Source: Trissonchulus latispiculum (lineage: Eukaryota; Nematoda; Enoplea; Enoplida; Ironidae). From it: DNA of 64,000 nt. Positions 12,394 to 24,640 of this stretch are shown here, in pieces. The position numbers and the translations under genes are program-made. A model generated the notes under the pieces. It saw nothing but the letters and a program-made list of their open reading frames with translations. It was not told the DNA's origin and made no database searches. The stretch is from the NCBI GenBank assembly GCA_030248195.1, contig JASAND010026620.1, positions 1 through 64,000 of the forward strand. Direction: 5' to 3'. Each line of letters starts with the position of its first letter. Position 1 is the first letter of the stretch.

Positions 12394-13122
12394 TGTAGGG
12401 AATATAGGTATATATTGTGTATTTATGTGTGTAACGCTCAACACTTCTTCATTCGCCTAGCTATGTGCCGGCTTGTTGCCACATATGCACTAGTTGGTCG
12501 GGGAAGGTTGGGTTGGGCTGGGTCTGTTATTCTATTGGGAGTTCCCCATTTTACATGTATGTGTTACACTGTAATTGGTTGGGAGGGTTTTACCTAAGCC
12601 TCGCCTCCTGTGGGGTCTCAAATAATTCTCTCCCTTCCCAACTCAGTGTTGGGTTTCCTTTGTCTAGTTTGGTCCTTTCTCCCCATTGTAGTTATATTTG
12701 TGTGCATTCGCCTTTTGGCCTCCCTTGTCAACACAGTTGGGTCCCCCACCCCCCCCCCCTGTATTTCCGCGCTATCCCGGCTTCTGTGTGTAAGGTATTG
12801 TTTTCTGTGTACGTGTTCGTAACAGCCAGTACGGCCCTGCTTAGCTACGTATATTATTGCTATATTTGCTATACTTGTATTGTGTACTCTATATCATTTA
12901 TACTGTGTCATTTCCGGCCTACGCGCCATTATTAAACTGCATTTATTAATTGTGTTGCTATTGCTTTATTTAGGAATAGCTAAGTTAGTTTGTACGTGTA
13001 ACATCTGTTACTGGCGAGGCTACCCCGGACTGGCTCTTGATCGGCCAGGCGCGTTTATCCATTGGGCGCAGTTCCAGTAGCAAGTCGTTGGTAATCCGCT
13101 ATATTACAACACTTCCGCTACA
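12394..13122. mobile_element. Solo LTR (729 bp) with 4-bp target duplication
   Basis: Comparison with palindrome copy 1 isolates an insertion beginning TGTAGGG and ending GCTACA, i.e. with TGTAG/CTACA inverted termini of the TG...CA type. It is flanked by ATAT on both sides (12390-12393 and 13123-13126). The length, termini and short target duplication fit a solo LTR left by recombination, probably of Ty3/gypsy type. Open frames inside it (for example 12465-12935) are not homologous to anything I recognise. Confidence 0.75.
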
Positions 13123-13628
13123 ATATTCATTGTGCCAAAAACGAAAATTTGTTATCCGCTACAAATTTTTCCGGTTTTTTCAACCGGTTGCGACCATAGA
13201 TTCCGCAGTTTTGGTCCAAATTGGACAAAATTTCCTATACCGACCCGAGAAATCCAAACATTCAATCAGCGAAACTGTACGACCTACCCATCTTGCTGTA
13301 CCCACAGTTTTTGTGACCTTGACATCCGGTTACCGGACATGGACCGGACGTGACCCGACTTTCGTAAATGTCTTGGGCCAAGGACCAATATACCAGAGCG
13401 TGAATTCTCTTTCCGAACCTAAAGAGTTTTTATCGATTTGGTATCCGGTAACCGAATATAGACAGGCATGATGTTTTTAGCGGATTTTTCTCCTCCTGAG
13501 GTTTCTAGAAATTATATACTTTATATAGAATAACTTCAAAGGTTAACTCATGACAGGCGCTCACAGTTCGGGTCGAAGATTGTTTGGTCAGACTTACTTA
13601 GCATAATTCAAACTCATTCCCTGTCTTA

Positions 13629-14383
13629 AAGTAGGTCACAAAAATGTGTGTACAATATTGTGATCACTGATTTAATATTCGTCGGAGCCTATAACATTAT
13701 CCATTTTCAGAATCGTCATGATGGGAGGAAAATTTTGAGAAATTTAAAAAATTTCAAAATATCGGTTTATCGAGGTTTTTCCGGAAATGCACACTAAAGA
13801 ATTCTTTCTTTCAGGAAAATTTTCCCATCTGGAAACACGAAGAATAACGCAAGAATGAAAAAATAGGTTAATGTTTTCTATGTTATATTAGCATTTTCCG
13901 ATTTTCAAGATCCTTTGAACTTTGCCACGTTTTCTAATTTGACAAGCTGCTGCTCGCTCAGTACCGGATAGAAATTTTTTCTTTTTCATTTTCCGCTTAG
14001 GCATTTGTTTTACCATAGTAAACGTCATTTTTCGAAATTACCACTTTTTGACCTTTTTGGCATTTCAATATTCTAGTATCCAAAAATTGTGTGTAGATAA
14101 ATGCAACGATGTCAAAACGTTGCCGCTACGACGCATATTGTGTCTGCTATAAATTTTCAAAGATTTGCTCTAATTTCAATAGGAGTAACGAAATGACACT
14201 ATTCAAAACCTTTAATAAACCGATATCTTAAAATTTTTGGAGTTTGTTAAAATTTAAAAACTTAACAAAAAGTTTTCACTCATCATGACGATTCAGAAAA
14301 TATATAAAGTTATGAGTCTCCGATGAATATTAAATGCGGTAAAAGTGATCCCAATCTTGTACACACATTTTTGTGTCAGACTT
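13629..14383. mobile_element. Long-palindrome element with AAGT...GTCACAAAAATG ends
   Basis: The termini AAGTAGGTCACAAAAATGTG and CATTTTTGTGTCAGACTT are inverted copies, followed inward by GTGTACAA, TTAATATTC(G/A)TCGGAG, TATAACATTAT and GAATCGTCATGATG on one side and their complements on the other. A related copy lies at about 19205-19672. No protein is encoded. The AAGTCTGAC-type tip resembles the tip of the 8992 family, so both may use the same transposase. Confidence 0.75.
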
Positions 14384-15719
14384 CAGTTAAGTTTTTATAT
14401 GAGTGTGCAAAAGAAGCGTCGCCGACCGGCAGGCATTGCAAGCAAGAAACACATCCCTTGCATGCATTTGCTGGTCAGTATCTATCCAGTTTTTGGAATA
14501 CCAGGAACTGGACGCATTTCCATACACACAATTTCATAATGAACGTTGGGCGGGGTTTTCTTGTGTCGCTTAGCACACAGGCGTGTAAAGTGTGCGTTTT
14601 ATGCCAAGATTTGTCAAAATAAGCGACACATGAAAGCCTAGGTGAACGTTGCTTAGCTTGTCAAGTACTTTCAAATAACATCTTCTGGTCATATTTTATC
14701 AGACTTTTCATATTTTTCGCCCAGAAACTTGATGAGTATTTTGTTTTATCCCAGTAACATTTTGTTACTAATTTTAAGATTTAGTAAAATGTATGGACTA
14801 ATACTGACGACAGACTAGACATTTTGTGGCCAAAAATAATCAGTTACAAAATGTATGGACTAAAAATACCGATAGTCTGTGTAATTTGTGACTAAAAATA
14901 TTTAGTCATGACTAAGGCTACCCATCAGAGAGAGTTTAACGCCCCGGACCCATTTGAGAATCCATCCCAAAAATCTGGTTTACGTAAATGAAATGCAAAA
15001 TGCGTGATTGTGATTCAGAAGGTGTTAATAGTCATAGAAATATACTAAAACTAAATAAGTTAGACAGCAGACTACTGTGGGTTGAGCTAGGGATTTAAAC
15101 CTCAGACTCAAACGCCACTACTTAGGACTGGCGCAATGGACGCGAACTTTAGACTGCGGTTGAAGATATTTAGTTCAGGCGGCTCACGAGCCCACCGACT
15201 TGCCTCGCCAAGGAGGGGAGTAGATAAGTTTGGGGGATGCCAGATAAAGAAAGGGGGATACACCCCAGTTTTAAGCTCAACTACGATTAAATTCCGTGCT
15301 TTTCCCAGAATTCTAACTAGCTACCTAAGAGATGAGATCTATACAACTAAGACTTAATGAAAATTAATTTAATAAACTAACGACAATTGGACAGTTTAAT
15401 TACAAAATCCCAGGGCGAGCGTTTACAAACATTAACCATCTGGGTCACTCAAGGGGGGAGTTACATGCAGCAGGCTACCCAACAGCAAAATAACAATGAA
15501 AACACTGGGAAAGTGACAAACAATCTGGGGGAGAGCAACAATAAACGGAGAGGGAACTGGAATTAACATTAACGGGGGTAAGGGCTAGCTAACGAAGAGG
15601 AAAACGAAGCCCAGGAGAACAGAGAAACTCCAGCAGCGAGTCGGAGAGAGGGTGGGGAAGGTTTGAAGTTAAATATAAACAAAAGGGAAAATGGTTAAAT
15701 TCTAATTAGGATTAGGTAG
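14384..15719. other. Intronic stretch without a recognisable gene
   Basis: It lies in the large intron of lectin copy A. It contains short duplicated motifs (AAAATGTATGGACTAA occurs twice around 14787-14862), GGGGGAT/GGGGGAG runs from 15230 onward and an A-rich region to 15700. The open frames at 14323-14622 and 15136-15357 show no domain. Part of a tRNA-like B box (GGTTTAAATCCC on the minus strand, about 15090) is present but without a convincing A box. Confidence 0.4.
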
Positions 15720-16333
15720 GTCATGGCAAGAGTATATAATAGGAAGAGTGGGAAGCTTGGCCCTTCCTAATGGAAATGGCCTGCGAGATGCTCGGCACAT
15801 TAAGGCCGAAATCTCGGGGGGGGGGTACCGCTTACCGTTGTTCAGCATGCGTTAATATGCGTTTGAACTAAAACGCATCTGATTGGCTAATCGCCTACCT
15901 TATATCAAATTTACGTGTATAAGCGGACCCCCCCCCGAGATCTCGGGGGAGGGGGGGTCCCGCTTAGCGTTGTTAAGCGTGTGTTTATATGCAGTCGAAC
16001 TGAAATGCACTGATGAGGACTATGGTAGCTAAGTAGCCAATCAAATACATTTCAGTTCAATCGCATATAAACACACGCTTAACAATGCTAAGCTGGACCC
16101 CCCCCCCCCGAGATCTCGGGGGGGGTCCGCTTATACACGTAAATTTGACGTAAGGTAGGCGATTAGCCAATCAGATGCGTTTTAGTTCAAACGCATATAA
16201 ACGCATGCTGAACAACGGTAAGCGGTACCCCCCCCCCCGAGATTTCGGCTTAATGTGCCGAGCATCTCGCAGGCCATTTCCATTAGGAAGGGCCAAGCTT
16301 CCCACTCTTCCTATTATATACTCTTGGTCATGG
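15720..16333. mobile_element. CAAGAGTA-family foldback element with 7-bp target duplication
   Basis: The element runs from CAAGAGTATATAATAGGA (15727) to its exact inverse ending CTCTTG (16326), flanked by GTCATGG on both sides (15720-15726 and 16327-16333). The palindrome extends inward through AGAGTGGGAAGCTTGGCCC, CGAGATGCTCGGCACATTAA, the G/C runs near 15820 and 16230, GCATGCGTT and CCTACCTTA, almost to the centre near 16030. The inner part repeats a GGTCCCGCTTAGC(G)TTGTTAAGCGTG unit in both orientations. It sits in the intron next to the micro-exon of lectin copy A. Confidence 0.9.
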
Positions 16334-17324
16334 TTAGCGAAATCGTAAAAATGGAAATCAAAAACGAACTTTGAAAACGCAAGGGAATCAATTCCCTAGG
16401 AGGGGCCCCCAAAGTTTTGAAGACCGACCGCTCACGAGAAAATTTAACTACCAACTGATAGTGAAATCATAATTTGTCAGCATGATAGGTTGTCACGTGA
16501 CTCTCATGTGGACGGCATGATCGATCTTTCAAAATTAAGACGATTATTGCAGTGTTGCCTTTTAGCTTGAAATTTAGAAAAAAATAGGAATTTAAAGTAA
16601 TTTATAAAATACCAGGCGCAATAATAACATCACAACTTACAATATTACACACAATTATCATCTTCCCAACAAAAATAGTAACATAGTATTTAGGGAAGGT
16701 TTGGGGGAGCTCTTGGGAATTTTAGGAAAAAACAGCGAAAGTTAGTGTTAAAAAAGGGCTTGGAAGTGGGGGGGGATAGCATTGCTAGGGTGATGGGTCG
16801 CTATTGCCCACATTACACTAACACCACTTACCGACGTCGTGAAGGTCAAGAAAGGACTTGGCAACGTTATTCTTCTTCCTAAAAATAACGGAAAACCACT
16901 ACAAAATTACAAAATATTGACTGGGGGGTTGACTAGGCGGTTGACTACGTGGGGGGTCACTAGGTACCCGTGGGGGGGGTCACTAGGCACCCATTTGTGA
17001 GCTGATAACAAAGAGCCTGCCTGCTGTCACACGCTTATTGTTCTTAGTCTTGCTAAAGCTTATGATAAAAATCATTACACAAGGTAAATGGAGATAATCA
17101 ATCATTTCCATTAAGGTCAGGATCATGTGTTTACAAATTGTCCTACATGTTGCTGTTATCTGAGGATAGATGTTGTCTGTCATGGATGTTGAAGATATCA
17201 GTTGGCTGTTATCCTATGGTTGACTGAAATCCTATACCGTGTTCGATATCAAGAGTACATACAGGATGCGCCAGTATCCAATCTCTCTGCTATCAGCTGA
17301 TGAGCCATGCTCTTGCTTCATAGA

Positions 17325-17990
17325 TGAAACCAGGTCACTGAGTCAACTGGGGTCACTATATGGACCGAGTCACCGAACTACCGGGTCAGAACCTCTGACC
17401 CGGTCAAGACCAGGAATTCTTTGGAATTTCTTGCTGCAAAGCGCATTTGGGAATTGTCACCAGTTTTATACAATTTCAAACCTTGAATTTCATCATACTA
17501 CTCTCTTCCAATACAAATCTTTACACTACTTCCTCGAATTCCTGCTCGGAGATGTTCTTGACATAGTGAAGCAGTGTACTCGATTATCTACACTTTCTAC
17601 GTTTTCTAATTGCAATGCATATCGTGGTCGTGATCGTAACGTAAAATATCACCGACGACTGGTAAATATCCAGACACTGTAATGAATGAAGCTAAGGCAC
17701 TCTTTTAAAGCATTAACCAAGCAGATGACTAGACTGCTGAAATACTTCGTTCAGAACATTTTACATTTAGTGACTTTTACTGTACAATTCACTGCTAACT
17801 TAACCAGAATTGAATTTTCGGATATTTTACATTTGCAAAAACAAGCAACTGCCCAGCATCAAATTTCGGAAGTGGAAACCTCGGAAAAACACCAAATAAC
17901 ATTTACCCACAGGCCTCCCATGTTCTATGTTTTTACTTTTTCAAACCTTAATTCTGAAATTTACAAAATATGAGTCATCTGGTCACCAGG
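17325..17990. mobile_element. Degenerate copy of the GGTCACC-repeat element
   Basis: The left end, ATAGATGAAACCAGGTCACT, followed by GACCGAGTCACC and GACCCGGTCAAGACC, resembles the termini of the delimited copy at 52908-53693. The proposed right end near TCTGGTCACCAGGTCTGAC is weak and no target duplication was found. Open frames at 17239-17973 fall inside it and show no domain. Confidence 0.35.
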
Positions 17991-19204
17991 TCTGACGTCT
18001 ACCGACTCATTTCAAATGTAAATTTTACATCGCATTGTAATGCTTTGTAGTTAACATACATAAATTCGCCCAAAAGTTGGAAATGCTTCGTATCTTTCCA
18101 AACTGGCAATTTTCCTTTAGTATCCTGGCAAGCGAGCACAGGCATTCTGTATTGATTGAAAGTAATTCTTTGAACACAACCATAGTCTTCCAGCCTTGTC
18201 CAATTGGCAGGACAACCTGCAAACATGAAAAACAAGAAACTAATATAAGGTCGCTATTGTTGGCGTTCAAGATCCAGCTATAATCAATCATTACTTCATT
18301 TTCTATTAATATTAATTTTATATCAATTGGATCAGCTAAAAATGGCGATACCGGCATAAGTGCCAGCCCCACAGTTTGGCATATGCCGGTAGCAGACTGT
18401 CGAGAAGTAAGCTGACCCAATCCCTATCCTGGGCCCTGCTACATGGACGCGGCAACACCGATGGGCCGGCACTCCGTCTAGCAGTATCCTACTCATTACA
18501 CCGTACCGGATCGTGCATTGGCTGTCCGCTGTCATGATGCTTTAGCATCATTACTTTGTCATTACATTACATCATTACATGTCATTACTTAATAGTATAG
18601 TCTTCACTATACTGAGCAGTAAGGCAACCAAAGGAAAATTTACTAGCGCACACTGATCACAGCAGACTGCGCACAATACTGAACATGTACAGCAACTTGA
18701 ATTTATGCATATTAGGTCTTTAGCACATGTTGGCACAACTACTTATCTGTAACAGCCGAATTGCCGCTTGATTGAATATAATAATATTTTATATGTATAC
18801 AAACTCGAATTTCTGGAACGTAGTGACCTACCGACTGCCGTGGACAAATAAGCATAATATCGCTTACGGTTGCTTGTTATTCAGAGCAAAACCGACGCTG
18901 AATTGGATTTTCAAGACACCGAAGGGGCTGAGCTGTGTCGATTTTCGGAGCCAGAATGGAACCGGCCAGACCGCGAACATTGCGTATCTGCATCATGGCA
19001 GCGAAATTAGGCAACCCAGCACATTTTCGGTTAATGCAATTAATCTCACCTATGTGTTGATTAACAAAATTAGTGATGAATCACAAAAGATAATTTATTG
19101 ATTAATTACCATTTCTGCTCACACAGAGTCAGCAGTTTGTAGCAGCTTTATAAAAATGTTAAATACTGGACAATAAGCCTCTGCTACAAAAATTTATGTG
19201 AAAA

Positions 19205-19672
19205 ATTGTTAACACTTATATTACATTTATTATTCATCGAAGACCCACAACATTATATAATTTCTGAATCGTCATTGTGGGAGGGACATTTTTATAAGAT
19301 CGAAAATTGAAACAAATTCCAAGATTTCAAACGAAATCGAAAAGCTTCTTCAAGGACATATAAAGCATTAGCTTGCCAAAGTTGGACAAGCGGCAAAGCT
19401 CGAATAATTTTGAAAATTCAAAAAAGTTCTAACAATAATTCACAATGTAACCGATTTTCTTCGTTCCTGCTTCGTTCTGCGTGTTTTCAGATTGGGGAAA
19501 GTTTCGTAAAAGAAGCCTATTCGCCTATTGCGGAGAAAAACCTCGATAAACCGGTAGCTTAAAGTTTTTAAATTTTTCAAATTTTAAATTTTATAAAATT
19601 TTTCTCTCATCATGACGATTCAAAACATATATAATGTTATGGTTCTCCGATGAAAATTAAATGCAGTATAAG
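19205..19672. mobile_element. Second, partly eroded copy of the 13.6-kb palindrome family
   Basis: Paired inverted landmarks TTCATCGAAGACC...ACATTATATAATTTCTGAATCGTCAT (left) and CATGACGATTCAAAACATATATAATG...TCTCCGATGAA (right) match the element at 13629-14383, as does AAACCTCGATAAACCGGT. The outer tips are eroded. Confidence 0.65.
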
Positions 19673-21202
19673 CAGGAGTTCATGTATGTGTCAGGCTTTA
19701 GTTTATTTATTACGCTGACTTTAAATGAGAAACACTGGTGTTTAGTATAAAGATATTTTATTACAATTTAGAAATTTATCACTACATTAAGCATCTGAAT
19801 TCTGAAGGGCTGTAAAGCAGTTTAGATTCTGTCCGACTACATTTCTTCCCCTGAACGAAGTAGAGTCTAGACAATGACTTTTAAACCCGTAGAATTCTTA
19901 TTTAAATAACAAATGTTTAATACGTACGTGCATCGCAGATGGCTCCCGCAATATCGAACAATGACTGGTTCGCGATGCCAAGATTGCTTTCCCATTGAAA
20001 AGGTACATAAGATTCCACAGCATCTCCGATGCCAAAAATTCCAGCCGTACCAGCCTGAAGCGCTAGCACTGCCACTGTACTGATATCCCCAATTAAATCT
20101 CCTATCTCATCCTTCTGTTCACCGTCAGCAATGTTGTTAACGATCTTTTCGAATGGATTCAAAGCATGGTTTGCCATTTTGCTCGCTATGCTTTCTTCAT
20201 CTTTGAGAACATTTCCGTTCTTCAGTTGTGGCAAGGATAAACTATCGACTCTGACTTGTGTAACAGCGTACAATCTGAATCAATTTGAATGTACAAACAG
20301 ATTAAGTAAATTGGGTCAATCTGCTACCGGAGCATAGATGGTTATGCTACCTTCCTTACAATGCGGCGAAAGCATTTTGGTGAACTTCATTTTTCGACCT
20401 ATCGAAGTTGATTAGATTTCTTGAAATGTGTTTATTGATCTGCTGTCAAATATGGACTATGAGCTATGACAATGACTTGGACTATGACTATCATTTGTAA
20501 AATGTTAGCCATAGTCTAAGTCACTGGATTGCTAAGTTCCTACAGTATGCTATACGTATTAAACTTCCCAATACCTAACCACGAAGGTACAAAAGGAAAG
20601 GATATATAATATTCAACGATAAAAGCAATTTAACAGAAATAAGCAAGAAAGAAATATAGGTTTAAAAATTCTGATTTCAAGCGACGACGACAAAAATTCG
20701 CAAAATTCGCAAAATCACAAAATTATAGAAGTATATATATTACATTTTAAAAATAAATTCAATTCAATGATCAAATAACCAAAATTAAGTTTCAGTAGAA
20801 AGTTTACTTAATTTTGGATGAACATTTAAAGTTTTCCCATTAATTTCCCGGATCGGTCTCGGGTCACCAAAATTACCTACCTGTGGAAAAACTGAGATTG
20901 GCCCGAGCCTGTGTCGAAGCATGTCAAGATCTGGTTGGCTGGTTCCACAGGCTGCGTGCAAGCCTGGCAGGCCCGGTGAAGGCCGCTCATGCAACAAGAC
21001 AGCAACACGCACATGCTATTGCAGTAACTAAACGAAGTTGAAGACTCCACACTCCCGTATGTGGCTGGTTGTTAGTTCACATCCGTATTCCCTCCTTTAT
21101 GACGAACTTTGTATAATAGTTGAAGTTGATTTTACTTGACCTGACCATGCCGCGAGGAACATTTAATGCCATCACGCATGTAGGGATGAAGAAGCACCTA
21201 CT

Positions 21203-21238
21203 ATACTACTATACCACTACCACTACTACTACTTAATT
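21203..21238. repeat. (CTA)n-like short tandem repeat
   Basis: Imperfect ACTACTATACTACTATACCA-type triplet repeats just upstream of the lectin copy A exons. Confidence 0.7.
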
Positions 21239-22040
21239 AATTGTGAGTGTAAGCACCAACAATAAGTGCAATATTTATTCAACTTACAAAACAAAGACTA
21301 GCATCGTTACAGAAGACAAATCTTGTGCTTAAACTAAACAGCTCATTATGGGAACGACCGCTGTCTTAAGTATCCAATCGTAGACATCACATATGTGATC
21401 ATATGACATCACATAGCTTAGTACACTCACAATCGCATCGCCCATATTGCTGAATTTCAGACTAACAAGTCTTTACAAAAGATGTTTCTATTGAAGCCAC
21501 AGTGATGTTTCGCAATGATCCTGAATTATCATAGAATTGTTGAATTGAATGAATTATGCACTTCGTCTTAGAATCCAGTTGATTTTAGATTTTTCACCAA
21601 GAAGTATTTGAAGCAAACTTGTTTCGATGTGTGTCGCATGCTCAGAAACAATACGGAAAGCAGTATCATTTGTTTAAAACTTAGAATGTAATCAGCTAAG
21701 CATTGATTATCCAATTTATGTTCTTAATATCGGAAAATAGTATGCACCAAGTGTAATCGTGGTGCCTGGATTTAAAAGAAACAGAGCGTACTACTAGGAT
21801 TGGCGCAAAGAACGCATACCTGAGTTCTAAGGAGATTGTAAGTCCAAGCAGCTTGTCGTGGTTTTTAACCTTTCCAATGGAATTTGGCAGACAAGAAAAA
21901 CCAGATGAGCGGAGATTAGATTCCGCGGACGGGAGAGTAAATGTTTGAGTAAGAAGTAATAAGATCGTCAGTAAAAAATTAAAATAGAAATAAGGGGATT
22001 TGTAAGAGTTTTTGAAAAAGGAACGAAAACAGTTTGATAC

Positions 22041-22226
22041 CTGAAACGTTATAGAAGGCGGAAATAACGAAAGGGCCAAGGTACGACAAGACAAAAACAA
22101 GACACGACCAGTCGCGAAGAAAGAATGCTCCGAACTGACGAATCGTATGACTCAACATTGTAACAACTTTTGTCACCATCATCTGACCAGCATCATCTAC
22201 CTTCCATGACATGACATAAGCTTTTC
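22041..22226 (-). CDS. Candidate internal exon of an unidentified membrane protein
   Basis: On the minus strand an acceptor (GTTTTAACAG) is followed by 186 nt of open frame and a GTATCA donor, entering and leaving in phase 1. The 61 encoded residues include a hydrophobic segment (SCLVFVLSYLGPFVISAFY) preceded by a basic/aromatic stretch (TIRQFGAFFLRDW), consistent with a transmembrane helix. I recognise no family, and I could not place neighbouring exons with confidence (a possible continuation lies at about 21790-21900). It could be a chance frame or a fragment of a decayed gene. Confidence 0.3.
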
Positions 22227-22708
22227 CTGTTAAAACATAGTTTATGCTTCAGCAATTGCATGAAATATATTGACAAGTCTTTTAACAGCTTCTGTGAAAT
22301 TTTAAGGGAATATATGAAAAGGAAAACAAAACATCATGAAAGACAAGTAGTAACTCCGCTACTACCTGCATTACGTATGTGTACGTAACTCAGAAAACTG
22401 TCACCGACCTGCCTAGCTGACTTTGTGTCTCTTTGGACACTGTCCCTTTGTGTTATTCCACGTCTTATTGCAAACATAGGGCAAAGTAGATCATCGTGTT
22501 AAAATTAAAGTTTTTAAAAATAAAATTTGGAGCTTAAAGTTCATATTACCACTATGTCAAAACTTATCTAAGTAAGTTCTATTAGTAAAACTTAACTTAT
22601 ACTTTTAAAGTTCTGAAATCATGTTAAATACCTCACTAACCTTTTACCAATGGAAGTTTAAATTTTAGGTTATCAGAATATTTCAGGTGCTGAGAATATC
22701 TTGCATCA

Positions 22709-23617
22709 ATGAGAATGAGCAACAACAGTAGTTTGTTTTACATTGCTGGAGCTGTGACTGTTTCTGTCAATAGCATCATTATTACAATAGTCCTGACATC
22801 CAAAGATTTGCGGACCAGGAATGAAATGCAAATTATGTGCGGGTGATTTTTTGGCAAAATTGGAGGTGTGCCATTTTATTTACACTTATCTGTGTTTATT
22901 GAAAACTAATTCTATATGGCATCCTGTGTCGCCTTGATACTGCATGAAGCAACTTCACAATATCTTCTGCATCCTGGGCGCTCAAATAAATGCCATACTA
23001 GGTGTAACGGTTGGAATCGATCGCATCATTGCAGAATGCTTTTTGCAGCGTTACATATAGCTACCAAAACGTTATACTATCACCGCGCTAGGTTTAGCAT
23101 GTTTCGTGTCATGTGTTTCTTATTTGGTAGGGTTTGCAATTTCATCAAATTTTTCTGCAAATCCAACAGTGTTTAAGATCTGTTACAGCACTATGGCGTA
23201 AAGCAAAGGGTACTCTGTTTTTGAACACATTTTCATTAGCGTGGGAGAATCTCTAGATATTTTATTTTATGTTATAGTAATCACCGCTTTACAATTCCGG
23301 TACCAAAGGAATGGTTCGGATTCAGTTCATTCTATGCAGCTAAAATCACTAAAATGATGGCATTTACAGTACTGAGCACTCTCGTGTGTTATGTTGTTCC
23401 ATATACATTTGAAGCATTTGGGTCGGCAGCAGGAATGACTACAGTTTCACCAATACTGGTAGAATTATGTTGGATAGTCATAAATTCAAATAACATGATC
23501 AATCGTATAACTTGCCTTTTCAAAGTTGAAGAAATCAAAGACGCATTTTGCTTGAAACTTGGAAGACAACGTTGCTGTGCAGTGGTGACCGCAGTACCGA
23601 CAACACAAGGAGGCTAG
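22709..23617 (+). pseudogene. Broken rhodopsin-like (class A) 7TM receptor
   Basis: Starting at the ATG at 22709, a glycosylation-type MSNNSS head is followed by a TM1-like segment (GAVTVSVNSIIITIVLTSKD). The third-helix region, in another frame, reads ILGVTVGIDRIIA, a DRY-like motif similar to nematode Srsx-type and other class A receptors. TM4 (TALGLACFVSCVSYLVGFA), TM5 (SLDILFYVIVITAL), TM6 (MMAFTVLSTLVCYVVPYTF) and TM7 (LVELCWIVINSNNMINRI) follow in order. The gene is broken: stops follow NEMQIMCG and RYI (before LPKRY) and occur before TM5, and TM5 and TM6 are in different frames, explained by loss of one A in an A-run near 23350. The TM2 region is poorly readable. No introns are needed, so it may have been a single-exon receptor. 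Ligand unknown. Confidence 0.7.
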
Positions 23618-23756
23618 CAAATTTTAATTTTATTTCTTAATTTAACATCTAAGCTTTGTTATTTTTATTTCTTAGTTCACAGTTTGTCAAACTTTGTCAA
23701 ATTTAATATGTAATAGCACAATCAATCAAATTTACCTGTTATTAACTAATTTTCAA

Positions 23757-24640
23757 TTAATATTTCATCTGATTTTCATGTTTGATTTGTTCTTGCAAGG
23801 ACCACTGAAGTGACAACGCGAGTTGCACAAAAGTTTGGCTTTTTGCATTTGCAAACTTGCGTTGAATATTGTTTTGGTCCGACCCTGCATCCACACTGTA
23901 AATATCCCTGTCCTCCTGCCACTGGCGATTCTCGCACAGCCTCTCGTACACTAACCAATTTGTTCATTTTTAATTCGTCATCAGGCAATTGATTTCACTT
24001 CTTTGGTTAGGTCCGCCCATGTCCACCAACATTTAGGATTCCCGCAATTTGATAACACTCATTCTCTTCGGCGGCTGTTTTCCTAGAAGGTTCGGACTGT
24101 CTGCAGGCAGTCTGTCCACCCGATGGACAGGAACCAGAACGGTATCCCTACCTTGTAGGTTTCCAGAAGAGAGCATTCGACATGGCGGACATGGAAGCCG
24201 CGGCTGATGCTTGGTTATGGTTATGGCTTGGCTACACAACAGTTGAGCTGATTTGGAATGTCGGCATCGGTTTGGTTAGATTCTAAAGTTTGAAGGGTCG
24301 CAAACGACACTTCTGTCGCGTCTTGTTCCATCACACTATCTTCCGTGGACTCCATCGATCCTTCCACAGATTTCCACAGATCTTCCAAATCTTCTTCAAT
24401 GTAGAGTTTCGCTAACAATTCTCTGGGAACACTTGACGTTGACAGTCCGAGTCGATTCGCATAGAAATATGAAAACGGTTATATCATGTGTGGGGATGTC
24501 ATAGCGCAACAAAGCATGTTTTGTTTTGTCGCGACCACCATGGGCGTTTTGAACCACACCAAAAAGGGCCACACAGTAAGTTATTGGGAATCTGCTGTTT
24601 TCGGCTTTCGAATAATTTGTTTCCACTTTCCCAACATTAT
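23757..24640 (-). pseudogene. Retroelement integrase C-terminal relic
   Basis: Three minus-strand frames, read in order, resemble the end of gypsy-type integrases of the kind also domesticated as KRBA2-like proteins. First is a RFPITYCVALFG segment (compare the PYEALFG motif), then an acidic linker (EEDLEDLWKSVEGS), then GRDTVLVPVHRVDRLPADS, and finally a Cys-rich GGQGYLQCGC...CKCKKPNFC finger-like end. The pieces lie in shifting frames, so the copy is dead. The catalytic core is not visible. It lies between lectin units A and B. Confidence 0.55.

Larger units (their letters stand above)
10938..13595. mobile_element. Long-palindrome element with AAGTC ends, copy 2, carrying nested inserts
   Basis: The left end AAGTCCGACC and right end GGTCAGACTT with their inner arms match copy 1 (8992-10227): the same TTGGTCCTTGGCCCAAGACAT, AATCGATAAAAACGCTT and CCGGATATTGAGATAATAG landmarks appear in the same order. 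The copy is more than twice as long because of two insertions: roughly 11208-12045 (unclassified) and a solo LTR at 12394-13122. With these removed it is co-linear with copy 1. Confidence 0.8.
6013..20274 (-). pseudogene. CTLD-helical gene, copy A (probable pseudogene)
   Basis: Seven exons can be placed by comparison with copy B: 19928-20274, 18060-18216 (CTLD part 1), 16832-16878 (47-nt micro-exon), 8359-8688 (CTLD part 2), 7780-8070, 7261-7365 and 6028-6188 (or to a stop at 6013). The first four and the sixth equal their copy-B partners in length exactly (347, 157, 47, 330 and 105 nt), and splice phases agree. The CTLD keeps a GEPN calcium/sugar motif and VNDVSCD. Two lesions point to loss of function. 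In exon 7780-8070 codon TAG (8030-8032) replaces the CAG present in copy B. In the last exon one base is missing relative to B, so the end falls out of frame if both splice at GTGG. The intron between micro-exon and second CTLD exon is swollen to 8 kb by transposons. A possible first coding exon at 20881-21014 (Met start, phase-2 donor GTAGGT) fits in phase but is not conserved in copy B. The non-CTLD parts match no family I recognise. Confidence 0.7.

Noticed and set aside
12465..12935. 156-residue hydrophobic plus-strand frame
   Set aside because: It lies wholly within the solo LTR and has no recognisable domain.
20881..21014. First coding exon for lectin copy A (Met start, phase-2 GTAGGT donor)
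   Set aside because: Phase fits, but the donor and frame are not kept in the homologous stretch of copy B (about 34.68-34.86 kb), so it is mentioned only as a possibility in the gene entry.
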